Source of the DNA: an uncultured Saprospiraceae bacterium
GTDB lineage: Bacteria > Bacteroidota > Bacteroidia > Chitinophagales > Saprospiraceae
Reading direction: 5' to 3'
NCBI GenBank assembly: GCA_938016265.1
Contig: CALLWB010000080.1
Span: forward strand, 1 to 34,322
DNA: 34,322 nucleotides
Below, one piece after another: positions 1-8,573 of this stretch. The notes under the pieces are model-generated. The model saw only the letters and a list, made by a program, of their open reading frames with translations. It had not been told where the DNA came from and searched no databases. The position numbers were made by a program, and so were the translations under genes. Numbering within the stretch: the first letter of the stretch is position 1; each line of letters begins with the position of its first letter.

Positions 1-52
1 AATGTCAATGAACTTATTTCTTATTTCCCTCACTTCTTCCGTGAAGGGAGTG
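1..52 (-). other. Probable rRNA operon leader (start of transcript running off the left edge)
   Basis: Read on the minus strand, this stretch lies directly downstream of two tandem strong promoters. It contains AAGTTCATTGACATT (positions 15-1), which closely resembles the TTCTTTGACAT-type box found in Bacteroidota 16S rRNA leaders. A short CTTC/GAAG hairpin lies between the promoter and this box. The rRNA gene itself is not in the window, so the assignment rests on the leader motif and the promoter arrangement. Confidence 0.5.
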
Positions 53-83
53 CAAAGATACAATCTAAATTCTATCCCGCAAA
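53..83 (-). promoter_or_regulatory. Promoter P1, Bacteroidota consensus, probably for rRNA
   Basis: On the minus strand a TTTG -33 box (83-80) is followed after 19 nt by the -7 box TATCTTTG (60-53) and then by GCACTCCC. This is a full match to the Bacteroidota primary sigma consensus TTTG-N19/20-TAnnTTTG, and it points off the left edge. It is proximal to the rRNA-like leader. Confidence 0.75.
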
Positions 84-399
84 TTTTTTACTACCTTTTT
101 TTAAATAAATTTGACAACTCTTTTTCTACTCCTCTAAACCCTCTCTCGTCAAACTATTTTCTTCCTAAATTCCCTTCGAAATCTAGCCGCTTTTACTCCG
201 TTTCTTTCTCCTCTTTCTCCCTAAGCGGTTGCAAATGTAGAAAAAGATTTCACAACTTCCAAGCTCTTTTCAATTTTATTCAATCTTTTTTGCGAAATTC
301 GGCGAAAGCCTTGTATTTAATCAGCATTCACAGTAAAAAAAAGTTATCGTTCTTTGTAAAACCCTACTTCTTATTGATTTTATAATTACATTTATTTGC
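84..399. other. Gene-free AT-rich, pyrimidine-rich spacer
   Basis: No convincing coding sequence is present. An open frame on the plus strand (2-385) is rich in Ser, Phe, Leu and Asn, matches no recognisable family, and overlaps the two minus-strand promoters. The stretch serves as the divergent upstream region between the rRNA-like transcript (-) and the glycosyltransferase (+). I do not see a clear plus-strand promoter match. Confidence 0.6.
232..263 (-). promoter_or_regulatory. Promoter P2, upstream tandem copy
   Basis: On the minus strand CTTG (263-260) is followed after 20 nt by TACATTTG (239-232) and then GCAACCGCTT. It has the same orientation and architecture as the promoter at 53-83, about 180 bp upstream of it. 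Tandem strong promoters followed by a GC-rich start region are typical of rRNA operons in this phylum. Confidence 0.65.
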
Positions 400-1707
400 A
401 TGAAAGAAAAGGATTGGCTTTTATATTTTGCTGGCATATTTTTGATCTCCCTAACCTGGGTGTTTGGGTATCGTATAAATCAGTCTACTTTTTTGCCTCT
501 TTTTTCTTCTTATCTGCTGTTTTTTTGTGCCTATGTATATATATATAGGTATACTTTTTCTGAGCAATGGGTTTGGAGGTTTTTGGTTCTAGGTTTAATC
601 CTGCGGTTTATGCTGATTTTTGCCTTGCCAAATTTGTCGGATGATTATTATCGATTTGTTTGGGATGGACGGCTTATTGCGAATGGTTTGCATCCTTTGG
701 CGGAACTTCCCCGCTATTATTTGGAGCAGGGAGTTGCTGGAGTAGATGCGTCTTTGTTTGAGCATTTGAATTCGAAGGAATATTTTACGGTGTATCCGCC
801 AGTTTGTCAATTGGTCTTTAGTTTTTCGTGTTTGTTGTTTCCGAACTCGGTGTTTGGGAGTGTGGTGGTGATGAAGTCCGTGTTTTTCCTATTTGAAGTT
901 GGAAGTGTTTTATTACTGTTGAAACTATTGGATCAATTTAGGTTGCCTACTAAGTCTGTATTGCTTTATGCATTGAGTCCGCTTGTAATACTGGAGTCTT
1001 TTGGAAATTTGCACTTTGAAATCGCGCTTGTCTTTTTTGTATTGCTATCTATTTATCTGCTTTGCAAGGGGAAATGGTGGTGGTCTGCAATAGCGATAGC
1101 ACTTGGAGTAGCTTCAAAGTTATTGCCACTAATGTTTTTGCCGTTTTTGATCAAACGGTTTGGTTGGAGGCGGAGTTTGGGGTATTTTTCGATTTGCGGT
1201 ATGGTTATTCTTGCGCTATTCACTCCATTGTTGTTTGGATTTGTTGGGAATTTTGGAGAAAGTCTGAACCTGTATTTCCAGCGATTTGAGTTTAATGCAA
1301 GTTTCTACTATTTATTCAGATCGATTGGTTATCTATTTACAGGGTTTAACCTAATTGCTGTATTTGGACCATTGTTGATTTTGATTGCTGCGGGGCTTAT
1401 TCTTCGGCTAGCTTATAAGGAAGTGAATCTTTCTATGCACCATTTCACTTTGATGTGTCTTGCCTCGATGACTTTGTTTCTAGCTTCTACTACCACCGTT
1501 CATCCATGGTACCTGACCAGCATTGTGGCATTTTGTGTATTGACAAGATTTCGATTTCCAATTTTGTGGTCGTTGCTTATTATGTTAACATATGCCAACT
1601 ATTCTGGAGTGGACTATCATGAGTATTTATGGGTAGTGTTCGTGGAGTACTTGTTGGTCTTTGGTTTGTTAGGATGGGAGTTGAAGGCAGTGATTGGTAG
1701 AAAGTAA
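400..1707 (+). CDS. Polytopic membrane glycosyltransferase (GT-C fold, DUF2029/GT87-like)
   Basis: This 435-residue protein is hydrophobic almost throughout, with roughly ten to twelve membrane segments. The first long loop carries an acidic pair (D81, D82) and D89 in the context SDDYYRFVWDGR, followed by a YPP motif near residue 132. An HPWYL motif lies near residue 370. This layout is typical of GT-C enzymes that transfer mannose or other sugars from a polyprenyl-phosphate donor to an acceptor on the outer face of the inner membrane. The start at 400 follows the end of the gene-free spacer, and no Shine-Dalgarno is expected in this phylum. It converges on the SxtJ-like gene, 46 bp away. The specific sugar and acceptor cannot be told from sequence; lipid or glycan modification is an inference. 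Confidence 0.75.
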   Translation: MKEKDWLLYFAGIFLISLTWVFGYRINQSTFLPLFSSYLLFFCAYVYIYRYTFSEQWVWRFLVLGLILRFMLIFALPNLSDDYYRFVWDGRLIANGLHPLAELPRYYLEQGVAGVDASLFEHLNSKEYFTVYPPVCQLVFSFSCLLFPNSVFGSVVVMKSVFFLFEVGSVLLLLKLLDQFRLPTKSVLLYALSPLVILESFGNLHFEIALVFFVLLSIYLLCKGKWWWSAIAIALGVASKLLPLMFLPFLIKRFGWRRSLGYFSICGMVILALFTPLLFGFVGNFGESLNLYFQRFEFNASFYYLFRSIGYLFTGFNLIAVFGPLLILIAAGLILRLAYKEVNLSMHHFTLMCLASMTLFLASTTTVHPWYLTSIVAFCVLTRFRFPILWSLLIMLTYANYSGVDYHEYLWVVFVEYLLVFGLLGWELKAVIGRK

Positions 1708-1753
1708 AAGGTAATGCTTAAAAACACAGATTCAACAAAAATCAATTGACAAT

Positions 1754-2122
1754 CTACCACGGATGCTCCAAATCAGTCGACCGATATCGATGATTCCGCT
1801 CCTTAAAATAAGTCCGCTTACCTGGTTTCAAATCCAGCGAATCCCTATTGAAAAACCGATATAAAAGAGCAATCGGCGTTAACATCAAAAAAAAGACAAC
1901 AGACAACAATACATGCGCATTCACAAAACCAACCACCTTCAGTAAATTCGTCCAACAATAAGACAGCCCATCCACAAATCGATCAGACAATAAAGAACAC
2001 AATCCAACAACAAGCGCCACAACGATAAGTACATCCAAACGAAAAAACCAATACAAAATCAGTAGAAAAACAACCACTGTAAGCGGTATTTCGTACTTCG
2101 ATTTTAAAGATGATTTATGCAT
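1754..2122 (-). CDS. SxtJ-like membrane protein
   Basis: This 122-residue protein has two to three hydrophobic segments (about residues 13-45 and 58-90) and a basic, polar tail ending in LEHPW. Size, topology and position behind a carbamoyltransferase and a DUF5989 protein match the SxtJ family, named from the saxitoxin gene cluster. In Bacteroidota and many other phyla it travels with NodU/CmcH carbamoyltransferases. It is the last gene of a three-gene minus-strand operon, 21 bp after the DUF5989 stop codon. Its molecular role is unknown. A membrane anchor or partner for the carbamoyltransferase is an inference from the conserved gene order. Confidence 0.7.
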   Translation of the reverse strand: MHKSSLKSKYEIPLTVVVFLLILYWFFRLDVLIVVALVVGLCSLLSDRFVDGLSYCWTNLLKVVGFVNAHVLLSVVFFLMLTPIALLYRFFNRDSLDLKPGKRTYFKERNHRYRSTDLEHPW

Positions 2123-2143
2123 GCCATTCCTAGTAAAAACGAG

Positions 2144-2293
2144 TTAAAAAAGGGTGTAAACAAACGAACCAACGGCCGACGACTCCGCCACCACCAGCAG
2201 TATTCCCACTAGCAAAATAACCAGAATCAACGGCAACAACCACCACTTTTTCCGTTCTTTTAAAAACAATAGCAGATCTTGAATAAACTCCAT
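2144..2293 (-). CDS. DUF5989 small membrane protein
   Basis: This 49-residue gene is easily missed because of its length. The minus-strand frame begins MEFIQDLLLFLKERKKWWLL and ends AVGSFVYTLF. It has an N-terminal amphipathic stretch, a basic-aromatic KERKKWW collar, one transmembrane helix rich in Ile, Leu and Val (about residues 19-36), and an AESSAVGSF segment. This is the pattern of the DUF5989 family, which is found between carbamoyltransferase and SxtJ genes. It starts 15 bp after the carbamoyltransferase stop codon. A longer overlapping minus-strand frame at 2130-2357 runs through it in another register and looks spurious. Function is unknown. Confidence 0.85.
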   Translation of the reverse strand: MEFIQDLLLFLKERKKWWLLPLILVILLVGILLVVAESSAVGSFVYTLF

Positions 2294-2308
2294 ATCGTTG
2301 GTTAATAG

Positions 2309-4150
2309 TTATTTGTGAATGGAAGATTGGGTTGGTTGCTCCTTTGAAAACAGACAATTATGAATGACCAGATAGTCCATCTCCGTTTTCATAAAACACT
2401 GATAGGCATCTTCGGGCGTACAAACAATCGGCTCGTCCTTCACATTAAAACTAGTGTTAATAAGTACTCCAAATGTAGTAATTTTTTTAAACTCTTGGAG
2501 CAGCTTGTAAAAACGAGAATTGTAGTTGCCATCTACTGTCTGAATCCTTGCAGAATAATCGACATGCGTTACCGCAGGAAAGCAGGATCGCTCGACATAC
2601 AGTTGCTCCATCATCCCTAGATTTTGGTAATTCGCTGGAAGTGGTTTTCGATGGGCTGCACGGATTTTCTTCACCTGCAACATATAAGGAGAAGGGCCGT
2701 TGACCTCAAAATACTCTGCGCTATCCTCCAGCAAAACACAAGGAGCAAACGGCCGGAAACGCTCCCTATTTTTAATTTTCTGATTGAGGATTGACTGCAT
2801 TACCGGACTTCTGGCGTCCCCCAAAATGCTACGATTGCCAAGTGCCCGAGGGCCAAATTCCATTCGACCCTGAAACCAACCGACGACTTGACCTTCTGCA
2901 AGCAGTTTTGCCGTTTGTTTTGCCAGCTCCTCAAAATTGTCGAATTGAACAACGGGCGCTTTTTCTGTATGGTGGCGTAGCGTTAACTCATGAATTGTCT
3001 TTTCGAAGGACGGACCGAGATAGGTGCCTTTCATCGAATCCAAGCCATTTTTTTCCAAACCTTCCTTACCATAATATATATGATTGGCGGCAAGTGCAGC
3101 TCCTAGGGCACCTCCGGCATCTCCTGGTGCTGGTTGAATCCAAATCTGATTAAAAATTTTGGCGTCTTCCAGTTTGCCATTGGCGACACAGTTTAGTGCT
3201 ACACCGCCTGCCAGACATAAGTTTTTGGAGTTGGTCAATCGCTTAGCTTCCCTAGCCAAAAGCAAGATAATCTCCTCGGTAACATGTTGAATCGCCAATG
3301 CTAGATCCCTATGAATCGTAGTAATTTCCTCAGTTGGTTTTCTTCGTTTTATTCCGAACAATTTCCCCCATTTTCCCTCATGAATCATCCGTTTCCCGGT
3401 CGCATATTGGAAGTAGGATTGTTCTAATCTTATGGAACCGTCCTCTTTTATTTCTACCAGATTCTCTTTTATCTGCTTGACAAATCGCTGATAGTTTTCA
3501 GAGGAAACATTCCCGTAAGGGGCCAATCCCATCATTTTGTACTCCCCAGAATTCACTTTAAATCCCAGGAAATAGGTGAAGGATGAATACAGCAAACCCA
3601 GCGAATGTGGAAAATGTAATTCTTTTAATACGGTCAATTCCTTGCCTTGTCCGTGGCAGATGGTGGCGGTCGCCCATTCTCCTACTCCATCGATGGTCAA
3701 AATTGCAGCTTCTTCAAATGGAGAAGGGTAAAAGGCACTTGCGGCATGCGATAAATGGTGCTCTGGGAATAGGAGTTTCAACGATTTTTTGTCGAAGGGT
3801 TCGATTTCCAGGAGTAGTTTTCGGAGGTTTTGTTTTAGGAATAACTTTTCTTTTACCCAGATTGGAACGGATTGGATGAATGAAATAACGCCCTTCGGTG
3901 CGAAGGCATAGTAGGTTTCGAGCAGGCGCTCAAACTTGAGGAAGGGCTTGTCATAAAATACGACAGCGTCCAGTTCTTCCAACCGACATCCACTTTCCTG
4001 CAAGCAGTATTTGATGGCGTTTTCCGGAAAGGAAGGGTCATTTTTTTTCCTTGTGAATCGTTCTTCCTGAGCGGCAGCGATGATTTCACCGTTTATAAGA
4101 ATAGCGGCGGCTGCGTCGTGATAGAAAGCGGAGACTCCGAGTATTTTCAT
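2309..4150 (-). CDS. Carbamoyltransferase, NodU/CmcH family
   Basis: This 613-residue enzyme covers the full family length. The N-terminal Kae1/YrdC-like ATPase fold shows GVSAFYHDAAAAIL (residues 5-18), HHLSHAASAFYPSPF (131-145) and DGVGEW (154-159). The middle has LAGGVALNCVANGKL and PAPGDAGGALGAALA. The C-terminal carbamoyltransferase lobe has GRMEFGPRALGNRSILGDAR, RPFAPCVL and LINTSFNVKDEPIV. Members use carbamoyl phosphate and ATP to make carbamoyl-AMP and carbamoylate a hydroxyl on a sugar, antibiotic or other small molecule. It is first in an operon with DUF5989 and SxtJ-like membrane proteins, so the acceptor is probably a cell-surface or membrane-associated glycan (inference). No glycan gene cluster is visible around it apart from the nearby glycosyltransferase. 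Confidence 0.93.
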   Translation of the reverse strand: MKILGVSAFYHDAAAAILINGEIIAAAQEERFTRKKNDPSFPENAIKYCLQESGCRLEELDAVVFYDKPFLKFERLLETYYAFAPKGVISFIQSVPIWVKEKLFLKQNLRKLLLEIEPFDKKSLKLLFPEHHLSHAASAFYPSPFEEAAILTIDGVGEWATATICHGQGKELTVLKELHFPHSLGLLYSSFTYFLGFKVNSGEYKMMGLAPYGNVSSENYQRFVKQIKENLVEIKEDGSIRLEQSYFQYATGKRMIHEGKWGKLFGIKRRKPTEEITTIHRDLALAIQHVTEEIILLLAREAKRLTNSKNLCLAGGVALNCVANGKLEDAKIFNQIWIQPAPGDAGGALGAALAANHIYYGKEGLEKNGLDSMKGTYLGPSFEKTIHELTLRHHTEKAPVVQFDNFEELAKQTAKLLAEGQVVGWFQGRMEFGPRALGNRSILGDARSPVMQSILNQKIKNRERFRPFAPCVLLEDSAEYFEVNGPSPYMLQVKKIRAAHRKPLPANYQNLGMMEQLYVERSCFPAVTHVDYSARIQTVDGNYNSRFYKLLQEFKKITTFGVLINTSFNVKDEPIVCTPEDAYQCFMKTEMDYLVIHNCLFSKEQPTQSSIHK

Positions 4151-4208
4151 TTGGTGTTATTTTGATGAAAGTACTGGGGGATTGTATTTGTAATTGCTCA
4201 AAGCTATA

Positions 4209-4240
4209 AAAAAGGGCCGTACAGTAATGCACAGCCCTTG
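4209..4240 (-). terminator. Rho-independent terminator downstream of susD-like gene
   Basis: AAGGGC (4213-4218) pairs with GCCCTT (4235-4240). On the minus strand the stem is followed directly by a run of T residues (reading TTTTTTATAG). It lies 24 bp after the susD-like stop codon and separates that operon from the carbamoyltransferase operon, which is transcribed in the same direction. Confidence 0.75.
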
Positions 4241-4263
4241 TTTTTATTTATTTACAGGAAGAA

Positions 4264-5577
4264 TTATTCTACTTCAGAAACAGGTCTTGGGAATTGTTCC
4301 CAAACATCGTCTCCTACGCGATCTATAGGAAGATCTCCTAGTCTACCTGTTCTTCTCATATCAACCCATCGATGCCCTAAGCCAAAAAGACTATACCGTC
4401 TTTGCCTTAAGACTTCGTTCATCAACTCAGCGTCTGTTGGCGTTGTGCCTGCCCCCATAAAGGCGGGTAGTCCGGCTCCAGCTCTTACTGTGTTGATTGC
4501 AGTTTCTGCTGCTGTATTATTACTTCCAATATTAGCTTCTGCTCCGATTAGGATCAGCTCCTCGTTGTTAATGTAAGGTACCACGTCATCTAAAGATTGG
4601 TAAACCCAAACATCGTAGTCTCCATTCAAGTCATCCAAGGCTAAATTGCCGCTTGCTCTCAATAATACTTTTGACAAACGCGTATCTCCTGCCTCTGCAT
4701 CATCAACGAAAGAAGGATGTGCAATAATCGCATCCGCCTGATCAGGAACTCTAAAGATATTGTTTGCAAAATCACCACCAGCAGCAGAGTAAAAACGAGC
4801 TGGGCCCATGGCAAGGCTTCCACCGCTGTCCATAAAAGAAGCTGCGAGTTGAGTTAAAGCATCTGCTTTATTCCCTTGATAAAGAGAAATTCTTGCACTT
4901 AAAGCACGGTTAAATGTTCCAAAAGATGCTGGGTCATCAAAACCAGCCATTGCTGACGATAAGGAGAACGAAAACTCAGAACCAGCTTGCTCCAAGTGAG
5001 CCATGCCTTCTGTAAGCATTGTCTGAATTGCGGTAAGCGCAACCGTATAATTTTCGAAGGGACCTAGATTTTCACTATCTGAAACATCTGTCCGGATACC
5101 ATTGGTATACTGTAAGTTAGCCGCTAAGTGCAACTCATAAGCTTGAAAGGTTTTCGCAAACCCAAGGTACCCTTGAAGTTCTTCTTGAGTTAAAACGCTA
5201 GAGTTTTGAGCAGAAGCAATAAGAATGTGTAGATTTCTAACTGTTTTGTACCGCCCAAAGTAAGGTCTGGTGCCATAAAACCCGGCATTGTCGAGTGTTG
5301 AAGCTCCTTTTCCTAATACCTCTCCAGTATAACGAGGATCAGATCCAGTAAAGAAGTAATATTCCCGACCAATGATAGATACTACATCGTAGTAAAATCC
5401 AATTTCTTGGCGCAATAAATCTTCTGATCCAGTGACCAATGTCTGTAGTTGACTTTTACTTGCATCGACAAGAACCCCTTCCACACTAGGCCCATTGGGA
5501 TTTGGAATTTCATCTATGTTGCAACTGAATACAGTGAAACAAAGAAGAAACGGTATGATATATTTTAGTTTTTTCAT
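4264..5577 (-). CDS. SusD/RagB-family outer-membrane nutrient-binding lipoprotein
   Basis: This 437-residue protein begins with a lipoprotein signal peptide (KKLKYIIPFLLCFTVFSC, lipid-bearing Cys19). The body is helix-rich and SusD-like. The C-terminal section EELILIGAEANI, AINTVRAGAGLP and LRQRRYSLFGLGHRWVDMRR is characteristic of the family, where GHRWxDxRR is a frequent signature. SusD proteins form the lid of a SusC TonB-dependent channel and capture glycans, peptides or other large nutrients at the cell surface. It starts 23 bp after the SusC-like gene, so the two are co-transcribed. At about 440 residues it is shorter than many glycan-binding SusDs (500 or more). No glycoside hydrolase lies nearby, so the substrate cannot be assigned. 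Confidence 0.93.
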   Translation of the reverse strand: MKKLKYIIPFLLCFTVFSCNIDEIPNPNGPSVEGVLVDASKSQLQTLVTGSEDLLRQEIGFYYDVVSIIGREYYFFTGSDPRYTGEVLGKGASTLDNAGFYGTRPYFGRYKTVRNLHILIASAQNSSVLTQEELQGYLGFAKTFQAYELHLAANLQYTNGIRTDVSDSENLGPFENYTVALTAIQTMLTEGMAHLEQAGSEFSFSLSSAMAGFDDPASFGTFNRALSARISLYQGNKADALTQLAASFMDSGGSLAMGPARFYSAAGGDFANNIFRVPDQADAIIAHPSFVDDAEAGDTRLSKVLLRASGNLALDDLNGDYDVWVYQSLDDVVPYINNEELILIGAEANIGSNNTAAETAINTVRAGAGLPAFMGAGTTPTDAELMNEVLRQRRYSLFGLGHRWVDMRRTGRLGDLPIDRVGDDVWEQFPRPVSEVE

Positions 5578-5600
5578 AACTATATATTATTTTTTTTAAA

Positions 5601-8573
5601 TTAAAATTTGGCAGAAAGGTGAATATCAAATCGTTTAGAGGATGGGAATGGAAGTACCTCAACACCCGTTGATAATCCACCACTTCCAAAGTTAGAAACC
5701 TCAGGATCATAACTGTTGTAGTTAAAGATATTAACTATGTTGTTTCCAGAAAATCCAATTTTCAACTCTCTTACACCAGGGATCAATTCTCCTGGAATCG
5801 TGTAATAAAGACCGATCTCTCTCAATCTCAAATAACTAGCATCTTCAATATATGGATCTGTATTAGAACCAAGAACGCTAAGTCTGTAAGGTCCATTTGC
5901 AAGTTCTCCGTCAGGATCAAGTCCCGTGTCATCAAAGTCGTGTGTTGTTTCATTCAAATCAAACAATAAAGTTGAAAGGTTGATGTTATCACCACCTTGT
6001 TTCCAATGCCAGACAAAACTAAGGTCTAGTCCTTTGTACCCAATGTTATTCATCCAAGACAATTGGAAGTCAGGTTCTGCGTTTCCAAATATTTGAAGAG
6101 TGGCATCTCCTGTTCCATTTAATGTTACAGTAGGATTTGGGCCAACACCGATAATAGTAGTCGGGCTAAATCCTTCCTTAACCATAAGATTCCCAAGGAA
6201 ATCAGCAAATCCACCTGTTGTATAAGCAGGTACATTCAGCTCAGTTACTTCGGAAGTGTTTTTCCAGAAACCAAATCTAGTACCCCAATTCACATCTTTT
6301 GTCTTTAAGATTCCAAGACTTAGTCCCAGCTCTACTCCTCTGTTTTGAAGTTTTGCAGCATTGGTTACTTGTTGAGAAAATCCTGAAGAGGAAGGTATGT
6401 CAGCATTTAATAAAAGGTCTTCTACGTTTTTGATATAGTAGGTCGCATCAATAGAAAATCGTTTCATCACTTCAACGTCCAAACCAAATTCAAGTTCTTT
6501 TTGTCGTTCTGGGCCTACTGTCGAGTTTCCTAGTAAAGAAGGAACAGATACACCAGCAGAACCATCAACGATAGAAGAATTAAGTGTTGTAGATTTTGCA
6601 CCGAATTGGGCGAAATTTCCTGATTCACCATAAGCAACACGCAATTTCAATTGAGAAATCGTGCTTAAGTTATCCATAAAACCGAAGTTTTGGAGATTGA
6701 CTGCAAGGTTTGCTTTTGGATAGAAGTAAAGTTGATTGGCATCTCCATTGTTGGAAGATTTGTCTGCTCTAAATCCTATAGTCGCTAGAAACAAGTCGTC
6801 GTAGTTAAACTCCTCTTGAACGAAAAATCCTTTATCTTTCTGAATTCTTCTGTTCTGTGATACGGTTCTTGTTCCAGCCTGATCTAGGTTCGTTTCAGAA
6901 CCAATCATATTAGAGGCTTGTCCTAGAATTGTATTTCTATTAAAGTCTTCTTGAGTTACACCTGCGGAACTTGTGAAAGACATTCCATTCGCCAAGTAAA
7001 TGCTATGAACTAAAAATGCAGCTAAGTTGCTGTTCAAATTTTTAGTAAATCCTTGAACAGATACTCCATTCAAACCTGCTCCGTCTCTTTGAAATTGTAA
7101 GGAGTTAGGAAAGAGTGCAGTTGTATTCAAGTTATAAAAATCAGCGCCCCCTTTCATGATGAGTTTCAAGGAGTTTCTATCCGTTGTGATGATTTTTGTT
7201 GTTAATGTCAATCCTCCTAAAAATCGATTGACTGATTCGTTGTTAGTTACCTGTTCTGCAGTCTCCAGGAAGTTGGAAGGTGCATAAGGATTGCTAGGAA
7301 AAAGTCCAGTAACTGGATCCTTTTTCAAATCGGCAAATCCAGGAGTAGAAGAAAAAGAAACTCCCATAGTCGTCCCAGAGTTGTCGTTATTGAAAAACCC
7401 TCTGTCTGCAGAGGAGTTGATGTAATTTGAAGACAATCCGATTTCAAATATTTTTGAAATTTTATGATCCAGATTTACTCTGACTGAAGCTTTTTTATAG
7501 CCAGTATTTTTTACGATACCATCTTCATTCTTATAAGATCCACCGATGTAAAATTTGGTTTTGTCTGTACCACCAACAACACTAAGACGTGTATTGGACA
7601 ACAACCCTTTATTCCCATAAAGTAAATCCTCGTAGTTTGTAACGCCATTGTTTCTGAAGTCATCAATATTACCAGCGAATGCGCTGTTTAATACGCGGTC
7701 TTCATTCCACTCTCTAACCCCTAGTTTTCTCAACTGAGAAGTTACCCCAACGGACTGAGAAACACTAACTACAGTTTCTCCATTGCTCCCTCTTTTGGTA
7801 GTAATGATAACGACACCACCAGCAGCTCGTGATCCATAAATTGCTGCAGCAGAAGCTCCTTTTAGGATTTCTACAGACTCAATGTCACCTGGATCAAGGT
7901 CGGCAAGTCTATTAGATGGATTATCTTGATTGGAGGTACTTCCACCAGAAGACGCCGCTGATACAACGTTTAGCCCTGAAGGGATTGAAGAGTTGTCGAT
8001 ATAAACACCATCTACAATAACCAATGGTTGAGAGGACCCACCAATTGAGGTAATCCCTCTAAGTTTGAAGGCAAGCCCACCACCTGGTGCTCCAGAAGAT
8101 GCTTTAATCTCTGCCCCTTTGAATTTACCGTACAGGGCAGACTCTAGGCCGGATGCAGGGGCCACTTCCATTAGTTCGGCGGCGTCGATTTTGGCGACTG
8201 AATTCGCGAGATTTTTTCGCTGGACGGTTGTTGCCAGACCAGTGATCACGACTTCGTCGAGTACGCTAGTGCCTTCTGCCAACACAAAATCAGCCTTACT
8301 GTTTGCTTGGCTCACCGCAATTTCTTGCGAATCGTAACCAGTATAAGAGATGACAAGCGTGTTAGCGCCTTCAGGAATTCTAAGCGAATAGGTGCCGTCT
8401 AAGCCAGTAACGGTACCAATCGTTGTTCCTTTTACCACTACGCTGACACCGATCATTTCGAGGCCGTCGGCATCTTTGATCGTACCGGTAGCGGTATACT
8501 GTGCATAAAGTCCGCCTGATAGAAAGAGTATCAGACAGAATGCACTACAAAATTTAAAAAATAAGTGCTTCAT
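5601..8573 (-). CDS. SusC/RagA-family TonB-linked outer-membrane transporter
   Basis: Taking the start at 8573 gives 990 residues with a clean signal peptide (MKHLFFKFCSAFCLILFLSG, cleaved near AQ at residue 25). The open frame extends 27 codons further upstream to 8654, but that extension would bury the signal peptide. A carboxypeptidase-D-like regulatory domain (about 26-100) is followed by the TonB box DEVVITG (about 106-112). The plug domain has LVIVDGVYIDN and SVEILKGASAAAIYGSRAAG. The rest is a long 22-strand-type barrel ending in DIHLSAKF with a terminal aromatic. It imports a large substrate across the outer membrane together with the SusD-like lipoprotein just downstream. No anti-sigma/ECF sigma pair and no degradative enzymes are adjacent, so it is not part of an obvious polysaccharide utilisation locus. 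Confidence 0.95.
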   Translation of the reverse strand: MKHLFFKFCSAFCLILFLSGGLYAQYTATGTIKDADGLEMIGVSVVVKGTTIGTVTGLDGTYSLRIPEGANTLVISYTGYDSQEIAVSQANSKADFVLAEGTSVLDEVVITGLATTVQRKNLANSVAKIDAAELMEVAPASGLESALYGKFKGAEIKASSGAPGGGLAFKLRGITSIGGSSQPLVIVDGVYIDNSSIPSGLNVVSAASSGGSTSNQDNPSNRLADLDPGDIESVEILKGASAAAIYGSRAAGGVVIITTKRGSNGETVVSVSQSVGVTSQLRKLGVREWNEDRVLNSAFAGNIDDFRNNGVTNYEDLLYGNKGLLSNTRLSVVGGTDKTKFYIGGSYKNEDGIVKNTGYKKASVRVNLDHKISKIFEIGLSSNYINSSADRGFFNNDNSGTTMGVSFSSTPGFADLKKDPVTGLFPSNPYAPSNFLETAEQVTNNESVNRFLGGLTLTTKIITTDRNSLKLIMKGGADFYNLNTTALFPNSLQFQRDGAGLNGVSVQGFTKNLNSNLAAFLVHSIYLANGMSFTSSAGVTQEDFNRNTILGQASNMIGSETNLDQAGTRTVSQNRRIQKDKGFFVQEEFNYDDLFLATIGFRADKSSNNGDANQLYFYPKANLAVNLQNFGFMDNLSTISQLKLRVAYGESGNFAQFGAKSTTLNSSIVDGSAGVSVPSLLGNSTVGPERQKELEFGLDVEVMKRFSIDATYYIKNVEDLLLNADIPSSSGFSQQVTNAAKLQNRGVELGLSLGILKTKDVNWGTRFGFWKNTSEVTELNVPAYTTGGFADFLGNLMVKEGFSPTTIIGVGPNPTVTLNGTGDATLQIFGNAEPDFQLSWMNNIGYKGLDLSFVWHWKQGGDNINLSTLLFDLNETTHDFDDTGLDPDGELANGPYRLSVLGSNTDPYIEDASYLRLREIGLYYTIPGELIPGVRELKIGFSGNNIVNIFNYNSYDPEVSNFGSGGLSTGVEVLPFPSSKRFDIHLSAKF

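Noticed and set aside
2-385. Open frame of 127 codons at the left edge on the plus strand
   Set aside because: Its composition is dominated by Ser, Phe, Leu and Asn, no motif is recognisable, and it overlaps two clear minus-strand promoters.
2130-2357. 75-codon minus-strand frame over the carbamoyltransferase/SxtJ junction
   Set aside because: It overlaps the end of the carbamoyltransferase gene and runs through the DUF5989 gene in another register. The Gly/Val-rich product looks like a shadow.
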